From NCBI GenBank assembly GCA_031411235.1, contig JANOAR010000269.1, forward strand, positions 1 through 49,222: a stretch of DNA of 49,222 nt. Reading direction: 5' to 3'. Made by a program: the position numbers and the translations under genes. This stretch comes from JANOAR01 sp031411235 (GTDB lineage: Bacteria; Verrucomicrobiota; Verrucomicrobiia; Verrucomicrobiales; Verrucomicrobiaceae). Each line of letters begins with the position of its first letter. The stretch's first letter is position 1. The notes below the pieces were generated by a model, which saw only the letters and a program-made list of their open reading frames with translations, did not search any database and was not told the origin of the DNA. Shown in pieces: positions 9,084 to 17,746 of the stretch.

Positions 9084-9854
9084 TCAAGGCTGCTCGTACA
9101 AGCTCGTCACATCCGCCGCAGCCAGTTCCACGAGGTAGCTGGCGAAGCGCTCGGTGAGGAGCTTGATGTAGCGCTCGCCTTTTTCAGCGGTGCTGTGCTG
9201 CGGGTCGCCGCTGCCAGTGTCGTTGGTGGCTTTTTGCCAATCGCGCTGTGCCCAGGCCCATTTCTCACGCATGGCGGTGAGCTTCCAAGCATTGTCGCCG
9301 CCATCGCCCCAGGTTTGTTTGGGCAGCACGAGGTCGGGGTGCAGGTGCATCATCATGCTGGTCTCACGCTCGTCGGCATGGTCGCCGGGCAGGTCGAAGA
9401 TGCCCTTCCCCGAGTCGATTTGATACCAGGAAACCGTGCTCAAAAAGATGCGCGGATGCTTTGCCTGTAACTCGCGCAGCATCTGGCGGAAGTCGTTGCC
9501 GCCGTGGCCATTGAGCAGGACGAACTTGGGCACACCGACGCCTTCGAGGCAGGCGATGATGTCTTCCAAAACAAGTGCCTGCGTGCTGGGCATCATGTTG
9601 ATGCAAAAGGGAATATCGAGCTGCCCCGTCTGCACACCAAAGGGCATGTTGGGCAGGATGCCGACCTTCGCCCCCTTCTCCCAAGCGAGGCGACCTGCCT
9701 CGGCGCAGATGGCTTCATTTTGCAAGCTGTCGGTGGCATATGGCAGATGCCAGTTGTGAGCCTCGGTGGCTCCCCAGGGCAGGACGGCAACGTCGTAGCG
9801 CGTGTCGCGAATGTGCTTCCAATTGGTCTCGGCGATGAGGTAGGGGCGGGGCAT
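9084..9854 (-). CDS. Creatininase-family amidohydrolase
   Basis: A 256-residue cytoplasmic metal-dependent hydrolase. The family metal ligands are visible: GATEAHNWHLPYATD supplies Glu, His and Asp, LLNGHGGND gives the second His region, and GDHADERETS supplies the late Glu. Creatininase relatives open cyclic amides or cleave formamides (creatinine, mycofactocin precursor peptide, FAPy); the reaction here cannot be fixed and no partner gene is adjacent. The ATG at 9854 has no clear ribosome-binding site. The 5' flank holds a heptamer repeat beginning 9 bp upstream of the start. Confidence 0.9.
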   Translation of the reverse strand: MPRPYLIAETNWKHIRDTRYDVAVLPWGATEAHNWHLPYATDSLQNEAICAEAGRLAWEKGAKVGILPNMPFGVQTGQLDIPFCINMMPSTQALVLEDIIACLEGVGVPKFVLLNGHGGNDFRQMLRELQAKHPRIFLSTVSWYQIDSGKGIFDLPGDHADERETSMMMHLHPDLVLPKQTWGDGGDNAWKLTAMREKWAWAQRDWQKATNDTGSGDPQHSTAEKGERYIKLLTERFASYLVELAAADVTSLYEQP

Positions 9855-9862
9855 GGGAGGGG

Positions 9863-9889
9863 GAATTATGAATTATGAGTGATGAATAC
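9863..9889. repeat. Heptanucleotide tandem repeat (about four units)
   Basis: The plus strand reads GAATTAT, GAATTAT, GAGTGAT, GAATACA in strict 7-nt register from 9863. It lies just upstream of the creatininase-family start. The decamer AGTGATGAAT within it also occurs on the minus strand between cassette genes C and D (about 26443-26452), so both may belong to one family of short dispersed repeats. Confidence 0.6.
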
Positions 9890-9892
9890 AGA

Positions 9893-9957
9893 AGACAAGC
9901 AGGCAGTGGTCTTGCCTGGGCTTTGTCTCCCGATCCTACGATCCGGCGTTGCCGGAT
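9893..9957. repeat. Two adjacent inverted repeats downstream of the giant secreted-protein gene
   Basis: An imperfect hairpin pairs AGACAAGCAGGCA (9893-9905) with the stretch 9913-9928. A perfect one pairs ATCCGGC (9941-9947) with GCCGGAT (9951-9957) over a 3-nt loop. They sit just past the stop of the minus-strand gene at 9995, where a terminator would lie, but no T-run follows on that strand. They could be transcript-end stabilisers or a dispersed repeat. Confidence 0.45.
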
Positions 9958-9994
9958 TCAAACTTCTATTCGCAACTCAGCCTTTGCGCCGTCC

Positions 9995-12900
9995 TCAAGG
10001 CACCTTGGTTGCTTCCACGAGACCAGAGTTTTGCTTGGTCTTGGCGGTTGTCTCCAAGAGGCTCGCGGGCAACTCGGGCAGCATGAAATAACCTGTGCCG
10101 ACAAGCTGGCCGGAGCCGTTGTCATAGAGCTGGCCGAAGTAGCTGACCTTGCGCGTGACGAATTTTCCGGGACGGAAAACATCGGTATCACTGAGGGTGA
10201 AGCTACCCGTGAACTTACCCGTCGTGGTGGTAAAGATGAGCGTCGGCAAGTTGGTTGTAGGCGTTATCGGGGCCACTTTGGCAGGCGCGGTGACGGTGGG
10301 GGTGAGGTGGATGCTCACGGGGGCGGGGGTGCCCGTGGAGGGGCCGCCTTCGGTGAAGTCGAGGTTTAGATTCGCCGCCGTGGCATTGAGGCCCATGATG
10401 ATGGCGGGTGCCACACCCACGGGTGTGTAGAGGCCACCCATCGCGTCGAGGGTGAGAGGGCCGATACCGCTTTTGTATTTAAGGTCAACCGTGGCAGGCA
10501 ACTGGGCTTTCTTGATCCAAACGGGGTTGCCGGTGATGTAGTGGGTCGAGCTGTTGATGACGAGTTCATCGCGCACGGAGCCCGTGCCTTTGTAGAGCGG
10601 AGCAAAGACGAAGATGCGGCCCGCGCCGTTGACGAAGCTCGCCTGGGTGACGGCGGCTCCGTCGGCCATGGTGAAGGCGGCGGTGAGCTTGCCAGTGGTG
10701 GCCACTTTGAAGCTGCCAAAGCCGTCGCCTTTGGGATTCGCCTGCACGGCGGCATCGGCGCTCTTGAGCATCATGCCGAAGGTGTAGTTCAGAAGGCTGG
10801 TGTAGGCGGTGGCAGGTGCGCCAACCGTCCACGAGTAGCGCCAGCCGATGGGGATGGTGGCCGCGCCGATGCTGCCCGTGGTGATTTCGCTATTGGTCAC
10901 GTTGGTGTCGAGGGTGAAGGCCAAGGGCAGGGCAGTCTTGCCCACGCGAGGCACGGTCGTATTACTGGTGTGGATGGTGCCGCTGGCGGCGGTGTCGATG
11001 GCTCCGGTGAAGGGGTGGATGCCAGCGGCGAGGTAGGCCTTGCCAGTGTAGGCACCATTGGGTGTGATGGTGAATTCGATGCGACCGCCCGTGTCATTGT
11101 TGGCTTCCAGCTCGGGAAGCACCTTAGCCATGTAGGTGCCTGCGATGCCGACTGGCAGGGCGTTGACGGTGATTTGCATTTCAACGGGGAGCGTAGGGGC
11201 GGTGGCGCTGGAGCCCTTGGGATTGAAGGCGGTAAACTTGACCTTGTAGGGCACACCCACTTTTGAAACCGTGGTGGGGTGGCCATAGATGCGCCCGGTG
11301 GCTAGGTTGGCTTTGATGCCGGGTGGCAGGCCAGAGACAGTCCACCGAGTGGGGTGGTGGGTCGCACTAGGGGTGAAGTCGATGGGCTCACTGACAAAGC
11401 GAGTGAGGTTCGAGACGGGGCTGATCACAGGGATGGCGCTGACGACGTAGAGATTGATCGCGCCGCCAGAAACGGTGTGGCCGTGGGTGTCGCTGACGTC
11501 GCAGTAATAAAGACCTTCATCGGCGGCGGCGGTGGCATTTTTGATGGTGAAGGTCTTGGTCGTGGGGGTGAGGTGCGTCGCGTCGGCGGTGACAAGGACG
11601 CCCGTTGGCGATGTGCCTCTTTTCCAGCGGAACTGGAAGGTGGCGATTTCTTTGCCCGCAGCGAGCTGGGTGAAGGCGGTGGTGGCCACGCCTTCGAGCA
11701 CGACGACGGTCTTGGGCGTGGCATCCACGACGCCGAGGTAGGCGTCGAGGCTGTCTTTGACGCCGCCGACGACATTGTTGGAGAGTTGCACGTCGTAGGT
11801 GACGGCGTCGGTGAGCTTAACGTTGGCTAGGGTGAGCGTGGGGCCGGTTTGGCCTGGAATGGCGATGGCGTTTTTGCGCCATTTGGTGAGGATGGTGCCA
11901 GTGCCACCGAGTTCAGTGTAGCCGAAGGGAGCGGTGGTGCTGCCAGTGGCGACGAGTTGATGCTGCGGGTGCGCGGTGAAGGTGGGGACTTGGTCGTTGT
12001 CGGTGATGTTGATGGTGTGGGTGGCGATGGCTCCGACTTTGGCTTCGCCGGAGAGGCCGGAGAAATTGAGGATGATGGTCTCATCGGGGCGAGTGGGCAG
12101 GGTGTGCTCGTCGAGGAGGTCTTCTTTGATGGTGAAGCTGATCGTCTTGGTCGTCTCGTTCGCGGCGAAGGTGAGCGGCAGGACGGTGGTCTTGGCGTAG
12201 TCTGCCACGCCGGCGGTACCTGTGAGGGTGAGATTCATCACCTGCGGCAGCGGGGAAGCGGGCAGGAGGTTGATGGTTACCTGGGCCGTCACGGCATTTT
12301 CATTCACCGTGCTGCTAGCTGAGGTAAAGGTGAGCGCGGGTTGCACGGGTTCCACGCCTTCGCTGATCATGATGACACCGCGATCTCCGAAAGCGACGAG
12401 CCGTGAGCCCATCCAGACCACCTCATTAAAGTTGGCGTCGGTGTTGATGGTGTTGTCGCGCCAAAGTTGGCCGTTGTAGGAGGCGAAGTTGGTGCCTTTG
12501 TTGCCCATGGCGACGAATTGAGCCCCCGTCCAAACGACGGTGTTGAGGCCGCTGCCCGCAAGAGATTGCCGCTTCACCCAACTGGTGCCGTTGGTGGAGG
12601 TCTGGATGTCGCCATTGGCCGAGACGGCGACGAAGACGCTGCCGTTCCATTCGATGTCTTTGATGGGGCTAGTGGTGGTGCTGGTGGCCGCTGCCCAGGA
12701 GACTCCTGTGGCCGAGGTGAAGAGTTTCCCACCCAGGCCACCGACGACGATGATGGAGGGCGATGAGGCGATGGCTTGCAGGCGCACAGTGCCCGACACG
12801 GTGCGAGCCGTCCAGGTACCCAGGGCACCCGTCGGCGAGGTCTGGATGATGGAGTGAGCTTCGTCATCGTCACCCACAGCGATGAACTGGCTACCCGTGT

Positions 12901-15391
12901 GGTGAATGCGATAGAACTGGTCGGCATTTAAGGGGGGAGATACTGAAGTCCACGCACTGCCATTGTTGGAGGTATAGATGCTGCCGTTGTCCTTGGAATT
13001 GACGGCGAAATAATTAGCTCCAGTCCAGACAATGGAGGTGATGGGGCCTTCGAGACCTGTGATGGGCGTTAGCGGCGACCAGATATTGCCCTGGGGCGAG
13101 GTGGTGACGACTTCACCACCGAAGGCGAAGAGTTTGGCATCGAAGGTGCCACCGTCGGGGAGCTGGCCATTGCTGGCGATGGCTTGGATGCTGGAGGTGG
13201 TGGCGGAAGCACGTACAGCCCAGGTGGCGACGCCGTCGTCGCGGGTCATGATGGTGCCGCCATCGCCGACGGCGATGGTGCGGATGCCGATGCGCAAAAC
13301 CGAGCGGAGCTGTGACGAGGCTCCCGTAACCTCGGTGGTGGCTGAGGCGGCGTTGTTCGTCGCCGTCGTTCGGATCAGCGAACCCACGGGGCTAGAGTCC
13401 AGCGCTACGACTTCACTGCCGAGAGGGTTTTCCAGATTGGAGCGCCCCGTGCGGACGACTTGTGTGAGTAGGCCCGTGAAGCCAGCAGGCGTGGTATCGG
13501 TCCAAGTGCTGGTGGGGACGTAGTCGGTGGCGACGGCGATCTTGTTGCCGACGACGACGTAACGGGAGCCATCCCAGACGATGCTTTTCAACAGGGCATT
13601 CTCAGTGGGTGAGTAGGGGGTGATGTGCCCGGTGAGGATGAACATCAAACTGTCCGGGTAGGCGGTTCTTTGCCAGGAACTGCCGTCGTTTGAGGTGACA
13701 AAGGCTGAGCCGTCCAAACCGATAAACCTGGAGCCCGTCCAGGTGATTTTGGTGATGGGGTCGGCGCCTGGATTTTGGGGCGTCCAGGTGATGCCGCCAT
13801 TAATGGATCGGTAGGTTCTGCCCTCACCGACACCGCCACCCAAGGTGCCACCGACAGCGACGAGGGCGCTGCCACTCCAGGCGATGGAGGTGAGAATGTC
13901 GGTGCCTGCGCCGGAGGTCTGCATCGTCCAGGCACGCCCATCGCTGGAGGTGAGGATCGTCCCCGCATCACCCACAGCGACAAATTGAGTGCCTGTGTAA
14001 ACCACGTCATGCAGGGCATTGGTGGTGGGCGACGTGACGGCTGTCCAGTAGGTGCCATCGGTCGAGCGCTGTATTTTCCCATCCGTGGAGACGACAACCA
14101 TCGCGGCAGTCCACACGGCGGTGGTGATGTCCTCGACGCCGCCTGTGGCGTAGCGGTTGGTGAAGTTATTGGGCGTCGAGTCTGGAGTCGTCATGATGCG
14201 TCCACCCTCGCCAACGATGATCGCGACGCCGCCTGGCAACCTTGCCGCGCCCTTCCACCCCACATCAGCCGGGCTGGGCAGGAAATTCCAGACCCCCGCC
14301 GATGTCCCCACCGACATGGCTCCCCGGTGGGTGGGGTCTTCGTCAAACATAATCATCGCATCGGCAGAACCACCGGGGATAGCGAGACTGAAGACACGAC
14401 TGGGCGCACGAAAAATGAGGTCTGTTGGCGTCTTATCTTCCCATGCACCCAAACCACCCGATGTGATGTTAGCCAAAGGCAAGTTCATGATGGCACGATA
14501 ACCTGACGAAGTGCCTACGAGGGTGAAATTGCGGGATGCGTTCCATGTGATCGCCGTGGGCTGAAAGGTGTGGGCGGCAGTGAAGGAATCTATGTAACTG
14601 GTGACATCGGCAGGGAAGGCAACCGGGGTTGAAGCCCAAGTAGTGCCACTTGCCGAAACGAGGTAACCTGTGTCAAACAGCGCCACGTACATGTCATTCG
14701 CGGTGCCACTGGGGTCACACCAGATCAGATCACGCACAGGCAAGGATGGCCCCATGCTCTTCTTCACCCAGGTCGCGGCATCAGTGGAGGTGTAGATGAC
14801 GGGATTGCTGCCACTGCTCACGGCTAGAAATTGACCCGCGATCCCGGTGCCACCGCTCCAGACGAGGCGGATGAGGTTTTCGGTGCGGTTATTGGCACCC
14901 ACTGGATTGTCCACCAGCGTCCACGTCACGCCGTCTTTGGTGGTGGTGATGGTGCCATTCTCACCCACGGCGACGAAGGTCTCGTACTCGGGATGGTTAA
15001 CGGGTGGCGTAGGGCCTGGGGAACCGGGCAGGCCAGACCATACCGCATACGCCATCGCGTTCAGGTTAGCCGGGGATGGGCTAGCGTCCGCGACTCGTGG
15101 AATCCAGGTGTCGGTGCCCACCACGGAGCTTGCGGCGACACCATTGTTGCCCACGACAACGCACAAGTTATCGAATCGACCTGAAATCGCGGCACGGGCA
15201 GCAACGGCGTTGAGTGTTTCCCCAGAGGAGCCAGCCGTTGCTGAAACGGGGCTTTTCCACGTCCAGTCCTTGCCGATGATGGTGGGTGGTAGTTGCCCCA
15301 TCGCAGGCAGAGCTGTCAGCACGGCCATACCCAGGGCAAGACGGAGGCCGCGCAGGTGCGAGGTAGCAGAGGAGTGGCGAGACGTTTTCAT
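9995..15391 (-). CDS. Giant secreted protein: beta-propeller-like repeats, Calx-beta and Ig-like domains
   Basis: A 1,798-residue exported protein. The N-terminus (MKTSRHSSATSHLRG, a hydrophobic core, then ALPAMGQ) is a signal peptide. Residues of roughly 40-1,050 hold about 18 copies of a repeat of the form W-x-G-x-x-F-V-A-V-G-x-x-G-x-I-x-T-S-x-D-G-x-x-W, as in BNR/photosystem-assembly-like propellers. A Calx-beta domain follows (about 1,055-1,170, SASSTVNENAV to HTINITDND), then two Ig-like segments (AHPQHQLVATG; LEGVATTAFT), a putative-Ig segment (PVISPVSNLTRF) and a beta-rich C-terminal region. No catalytic motif or standard sorting signal was recognised, though the C-terminus was not compared with a database. 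It may bind surface polysaccharide or mediate adhesion (inference). The start at 15391 fits the signal peptide; an upstream in-frame ATG at 15502 would spoil it. Confidence 0.88.
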   Translation of the reverse strand: MKTSRHSSATSHLRGLRLALGMAVLTALPAMGQLPPTIIGKDWTWKSPVSATAGSSGETLNAVAARAAISGRFDNLCVVVGNNGVAASSVVGTDTWIPRVADASPSPANLNAMAYAVWSGLPGSPGPTPPVNHPEYETFVAVGENGTITTTKDGVTWTLVDNPVGANNRTENLIRLVWSGGTGIAGQFLAVSSGSNPVIYTSTDAATWVKKSMGPSLPVRDLIWCDPSGTANDMYVALFDTGYLVSASGTTWASTPVAFPADVTSYIDSFTAAHTFQPTAITWNASRNFTLVGTSSGYRAIMNLPLANITSGGLGAWEDKTPTDLIFRAPSRVFSLAIPGGSADAMIMFDEDPTHRGAMSVGTSAGVWNFLPSPADVGWKGAARLPGGVAIIVGEGGRIMTTPDSTPNNFTNRYATGGVEDITTAVWTAAMVVVSTDGKIQRSTDGTYWTAVTSPTTNALHDVVYTGTQFVAVGDAGTILTSSDGRAWTMQTSGAGTDILTSIAWSGSALVAVGGTLGGGVGEGRTYRSINGGITWTPQNPGADPITKITWTGSRFIGLDGSAFVTSNDGSSWQRTAYPDSLMFILTGHITPYSPTENALLKSIVWDGSRYVVVGNKIAVATDYVPTSTWTDTTPAGFTGLLTQVVRTGRSNLENPLGSEVVALDSSPVGSLIRTTATNNAASATTEVTGASSQLRSVLRIGIRTIAVGDGGTIMTRDDGVATWAVRASATTSSIQAIASNGQLPDGGTFDAKLFAFGGEVVTTSPQGNIWSPLTPITGLEGPITSIVWTGANYFAVNSKDNGSIYTSNNGSAWTSVSPPLNADQFYRIHHTGSQFIAVGDDDEAHSIIQTSPTGALGTWTARTVSGTVRLQAIASSPSIIVVGGLGGKLFTSATGVSWAAATSTTTSPIKDIEWNGSVFVAVSANGDIQTSTNGTSWVKRQSLAGSGLNTVVWTGAQFVAMGNKGTNFASYNGQLWRDNTINTDANFNEVVWMGSRLVAFGDRGVIMISEGVEPVQPALTFTSASSTVNENAVTAQVTINLLPASPLPQVMNLTLTGTAGVADYAKTTVLPLTFAANETTKTISFTIKEDLLDEHTLPTRPDETIILNFSGLSGEAKVGAIATHTINITDNDQVPTFTAHPQHQLVATGSTTAPFGYTELGGTGTILTKWRKNAIAIPGQTGPTLTLANVKLTDAVTYDVQLSNNVVGGVKDSLDAYLGVVDATPKTVVVLEGVATTAFTQLAAGKEIATFQFRWKRGTSPTGVLVTADATHLTPTTKTFTIKNATAAADEGLYYCDVSDTHGHTVSGGAINLYVVSAIPVISPVSNLTRFVSEPIDFTPSATHHPTRWTVSGLPPGIKANLATGRIYGHPTTVSKVGVPYKVKFTAFNPKGSSATAPTLPVEMQITVNALPVGIAGTYMAKVLPELEANNDTGGRIEFTITPNGAYTGKAYLAAGIHPFTGAIDTAASGTIHTSNTTVPRVGKTALPLAFTLDTNVTNSEITTGSIGAATIPIGWRYSWTVGAPATAYTSLLNYTFGMMLKSADAAVQANPKGDGFGSFKVATTGKLTAAFTMADGAAVTQASFVNGAGRIFVFAPLYKGTGSVRDELVINSSTHYITGNPVWIKKAQLPATVDLKYKSGIGPLTLDAMGGLYTPVGVAPAIIMGLNATAANLNLDFTEGGPSTGTPAPVSIHLTPTVTAPAKVAPITPTTNLPTLIFTTTTGKFTGSFTLSDTDVFRPGKFVTRKVSYFGQLYDNGSGQLVGTGYFMLPELPASLLETTAKTKQNSGLVEATKVP

Positions 15392-15475
15392 ACAGGTAAA
15401 AAAGTGCGTAACGGGAAGGGAAAGAAGGGCCGCAGTAGGTATCAGACAGAACCACGGGTTGTTTCGTTGTCTATC

Positions 15476-15491
15476 CTCCCAAGATTGGGAG
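15476..15491. promoter_or_regulatory. Palindrome CTCCCAA-GA-TTGGGAG in intergenic region
   Basis: A perfect 7-2-7 inverted repeat lies in the 153-bp gap between the RDD gene (ending 15545) and the giant secreted-protein gene (starting 15391), both on the minus strand. The 2-nt spacer is too short for a good RNA loop, so an operator for the downstream gene is more likely than a terminator. No clear -35/-10 pair was seen. Confidence 0.3.
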
Positions 15492-15544
15492 TGAGCCGTC
15501 AATTCAAATGGCCACTCGAGGTCATTTTTCTATACTTGCCGGCT

Positions 15545-16330
15545 TTATTGGCTGCGGTTGCCAGCCTTGCGATAGAGGGCATCCACGACATTGCGCACGT
15601 ACTGCTCATCGCTGAGGCCGAAGACGCTTTCTTCGGGGAACTTGACCACTTCGCGGAAGCGCTCCGCCATGCTGGCGAAGAGCCTCACCACGGCATCGGG
15701 GTCGAGTTCATCGCGGCGCACCAGAGCCGCGAGGGCGAGCTGAGCCTCCTCGGGCGCGACCTTTTGGCGTAGCCGAGCCTCCAGGTGCGGGTGCTGGCGG
15801 AAGCTATTGTACTTGCCGCCCAGCACGCCTTCGACATCGGGTGCGGTAGTTTTCACACTGCGAACAACGACGGTGCCTGCGGCGAGATCGCCCAGCCGCT
15901 GGCAGCGCCGGGTGAGCAGGGCGCTGAGACCACCGACGGCGTAAAATTGCGGCAGCATGTCGGCGATGCGCACGAGGTTGCGGATGATGACTTGGCTGGG
16001 GCGGAGCTTGAGCCCGCGCTCATCCATGACGCGCAGGCCCAGCACGCGCTTGCCCAGCGTCTGCCCGTTGCAGAGCATTTCGCAGAGCGCGCCGTAGCCG
16101 AAGTGCAGGGCGAACTGGATGAGCATCGCCGCCGCGCCACCGAGATCCTGGGAAAGGAAAGCAAGTGCGACAACAACGAGCATCAGCACCTTATGAATCG
16201 CGGAGACTACCGCGACATCGACGAGTAAAGCCAAGGCCCGGGTCGCCGGCCCAGCGAGTGGCAGGGTGAAGCTGACACCCTCGGGCGTAGCGATGTGCAG
16301 CACGGCGGTGCTAGATTGGGAGGGACTCAT
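15545..16330 (-). CDS. RDD family membrane protein
   Basis: A 261-residue membrane protein. The RDD domain (about residues 12-150) begins PLAGPATRALALLVDVAVV, with the family's early Arg and Asp, followed by two hydrophobic helices and the cytoplasmic loop GQTLGKRVLGLRV. After a third hydrophobic segment comes RRCQRLGDLAAGTVVV, the usual end of the domain. The C-terminal 100 residues are soluble and charged. RDD proteins have been linked to Na+(Li+)/H+ exchange and stress tolerance in a few cases, but most are uncharacterised. The following beta-helix gene (16385) is upstream on the same strand, 54 bp away, so the two may be co-transcribed. Confidence 0.9.
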   Translation of the reverse strand: MSPSQSSTAVLHIATPEGVSFTLPLAGPATRALALLVDVAVVSAIHKVLMLVVVALAFLSQDLGGAAAMLIQFALHFGYGALCEMLCNGQTLGKRVLGLRVMDERGLKLRPSQVIIRNLVRIADMLPQFYAVGGLSALLTRRCQRLGDLAAGTVVVRSVKTTAPDVEGVLGGKYNSFRQHPHLEARLRQKVAPEEAQLALAALVRRDELDPDAVVRLFASMAERFREVVKFPEESVFGLSDEQYVRNVVDALYRKAGNRSQ

Positions 16331-16384
16331 GCGGAGATGGAGAAGGCGCGGAGCTTGGGAAGGTGCGCTTCAAGTGAACCACGC

Positions 16385-17674
16385 CTACCTCGACGATGGC
16401 AGAGGCACATCCACCGGGCCGAAGGTCGAGGCTGCGTCCAGGCCCGAAATTGCCTTCCACGCGCTCAAGCCCGTCACATCCTCGCCACGCCAAAGGAAGA
16501 AAGCCTCGCCTGCGCCTGCGTCGGTGTAGTAGCGGTTGTTGTCGATGCGATTGCCTATGGCTCCACCCGCATCCACTTGCGCCAGCGGTGTGTCGCCCGT
16601 GGTGATGAAACTATTGCCCGTGACCACATTTTCCGAGGCCCACTGCACCCATAACTCGCCATTGTGATCCTCTTTGTGGCGGTTGTTTTGATAGACAATA
16701 TTACCCGTGAACTGGCACTTCATCACCCGGCCCGCTTTCTTTTCATAGCCGCCGAACACGATGCCCGCCTTGTCATTGCGGTAGATGGTGTTGTTGCGCA
16801 CGATGATGCCGGAGGCCACGGCGTGACGATTCTCGGCACCGATCTCGATGCCGAGATCGCAGCCCATGACCATGTTGTCTTCGATGATGATGTCTTTGCC
16901 GCCATCGACGTAGATGCCTGCGGCATAGCCGTCCTCATAGCTGGAGTGGCAGCGGATCACCTTGTTGCCTTTGCACAAGCCGTTGCGCGTGACATTAGCA
17001 GCATTTTCGTTGGCCCAGGCTTCGCCGCCGATGAAGTCGATGCCGATGTTGTTCACATCGCGCACGATGTTGTTGGTCACTTGGAAGTCGCTCACATTGC
17101 CGTTGAGCACCAGTGCCTCACTCTTCGCGGGCTCACAGTCGTAGATTTCATTGCGGTCGATGATGAGGTGACTGATGGCCGCCGTCTTTGAGTTGCCATA
17201 CACTGTGATGCCCATCGCATCTTTGCCGCGTATCTCGTGAATGCGACAGTTGCGCAGCTCGATGTGACTCCCGGCCCCCTGCACACGAATGGCCGAGCCA
17301 TCGCGCACGCCGAGGTTGTCGCGCAGTTCGAACCCGCTGATGCGCACGTAGCTCTGATTCTCGATCAAAATGAGGTTTTCACCCTTCACATCCTTGCCGC
17401 TGATGATCGCTCCCGGCTCGCCACTCAGAGTGATGTATTTTCCTTCGCTGCCGGAGCTGCCGACGACCAGTTTTTCCGTGTAAATCCCCGCCAGCGCGTG
17501 GGCCGTATCGCCCGCTTTGACTTGAGCGAGCGCGTGATTCAGCGTCTTCCAGGGTGCCTGTTTTGTGCCTGCCTGGGCGTTGTCACCCTTCGGCGATACA
17601 TAGTAGTCGGCACTCTGCAACGCGCCTGCGGTGCTGGCAAAAAGGGTGATAGGGATAAAAAAACGAGAGCGCAT
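16385..17674 (-). CDS. Secreted right-handed parallel beta-helix repeat protein
   Basis: A 429-residue exported protein. A signal peptide (MRSRFFIPITLFAS, cleaved near LQSA) precedes DYYVSPKGDNAQAGTKQAPW, the entry motif of many PL/GH28-type beta-helix proteins. The body has repeated coils of the type x-I-x-N-N-x-I-x-x-N (IIDRNEIYDCEP, VTNNIVRDVNN, IIEDNMVMGCD, IVRNNTIYRND). Proteins of this shape are often polysaccharide lyases, hydrolases or binding proteins. I cannot point to a catalytic Lys/Arg/Asp set, so the activity is open. It is adjacent to other exported proteins, fitting a role in glycan use or at the envelope. Confidence 0.88.
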   Translation of the reverse strand: MRSRFFIPITLFASTAGALQSADYYVSPKGDNAQAGTKQAPWKTLNHALAQVKAGDTAHALAGIYTEKLVVGSSGSEGKYITLSGEPGAIISGKDVKGENLILIENQSYVRISGFELRDNLGVRDGSAIRVQGAGSHIELRNCRIHEIRGKDAMGITVYGNSKTAAISHLIIDRNEIYDCEPAKSEALVLNGNVSDFQVTNNIVRDVNNIGIDFIGGEAWANENAANVTRNGLCKGNKVIRCHSSYEDGYAAGIYVDGGKDIIIEDNMVMGCDLGIEIGAENRHAVASGIIVRNNTIYRNDKAGIVFGGYEKKAGRVMKCQFTGNIVYQNNRHKEDHNGELWVQWASENVVTGNSFITTGDTPLAQVDAGGAIGNRIDNNRYYTDAGAGEAFFLWRGEDVTGLSAWKAISGLDAASTFGPVDVPLPSSR

Positions 17675-17746
17675 AGAAGATGAGTCAGCCTCGGCAAGAG
17701 TACTTCCTCACAGCCGAATGGTGAGAGGACATCTACCACAACCTCC

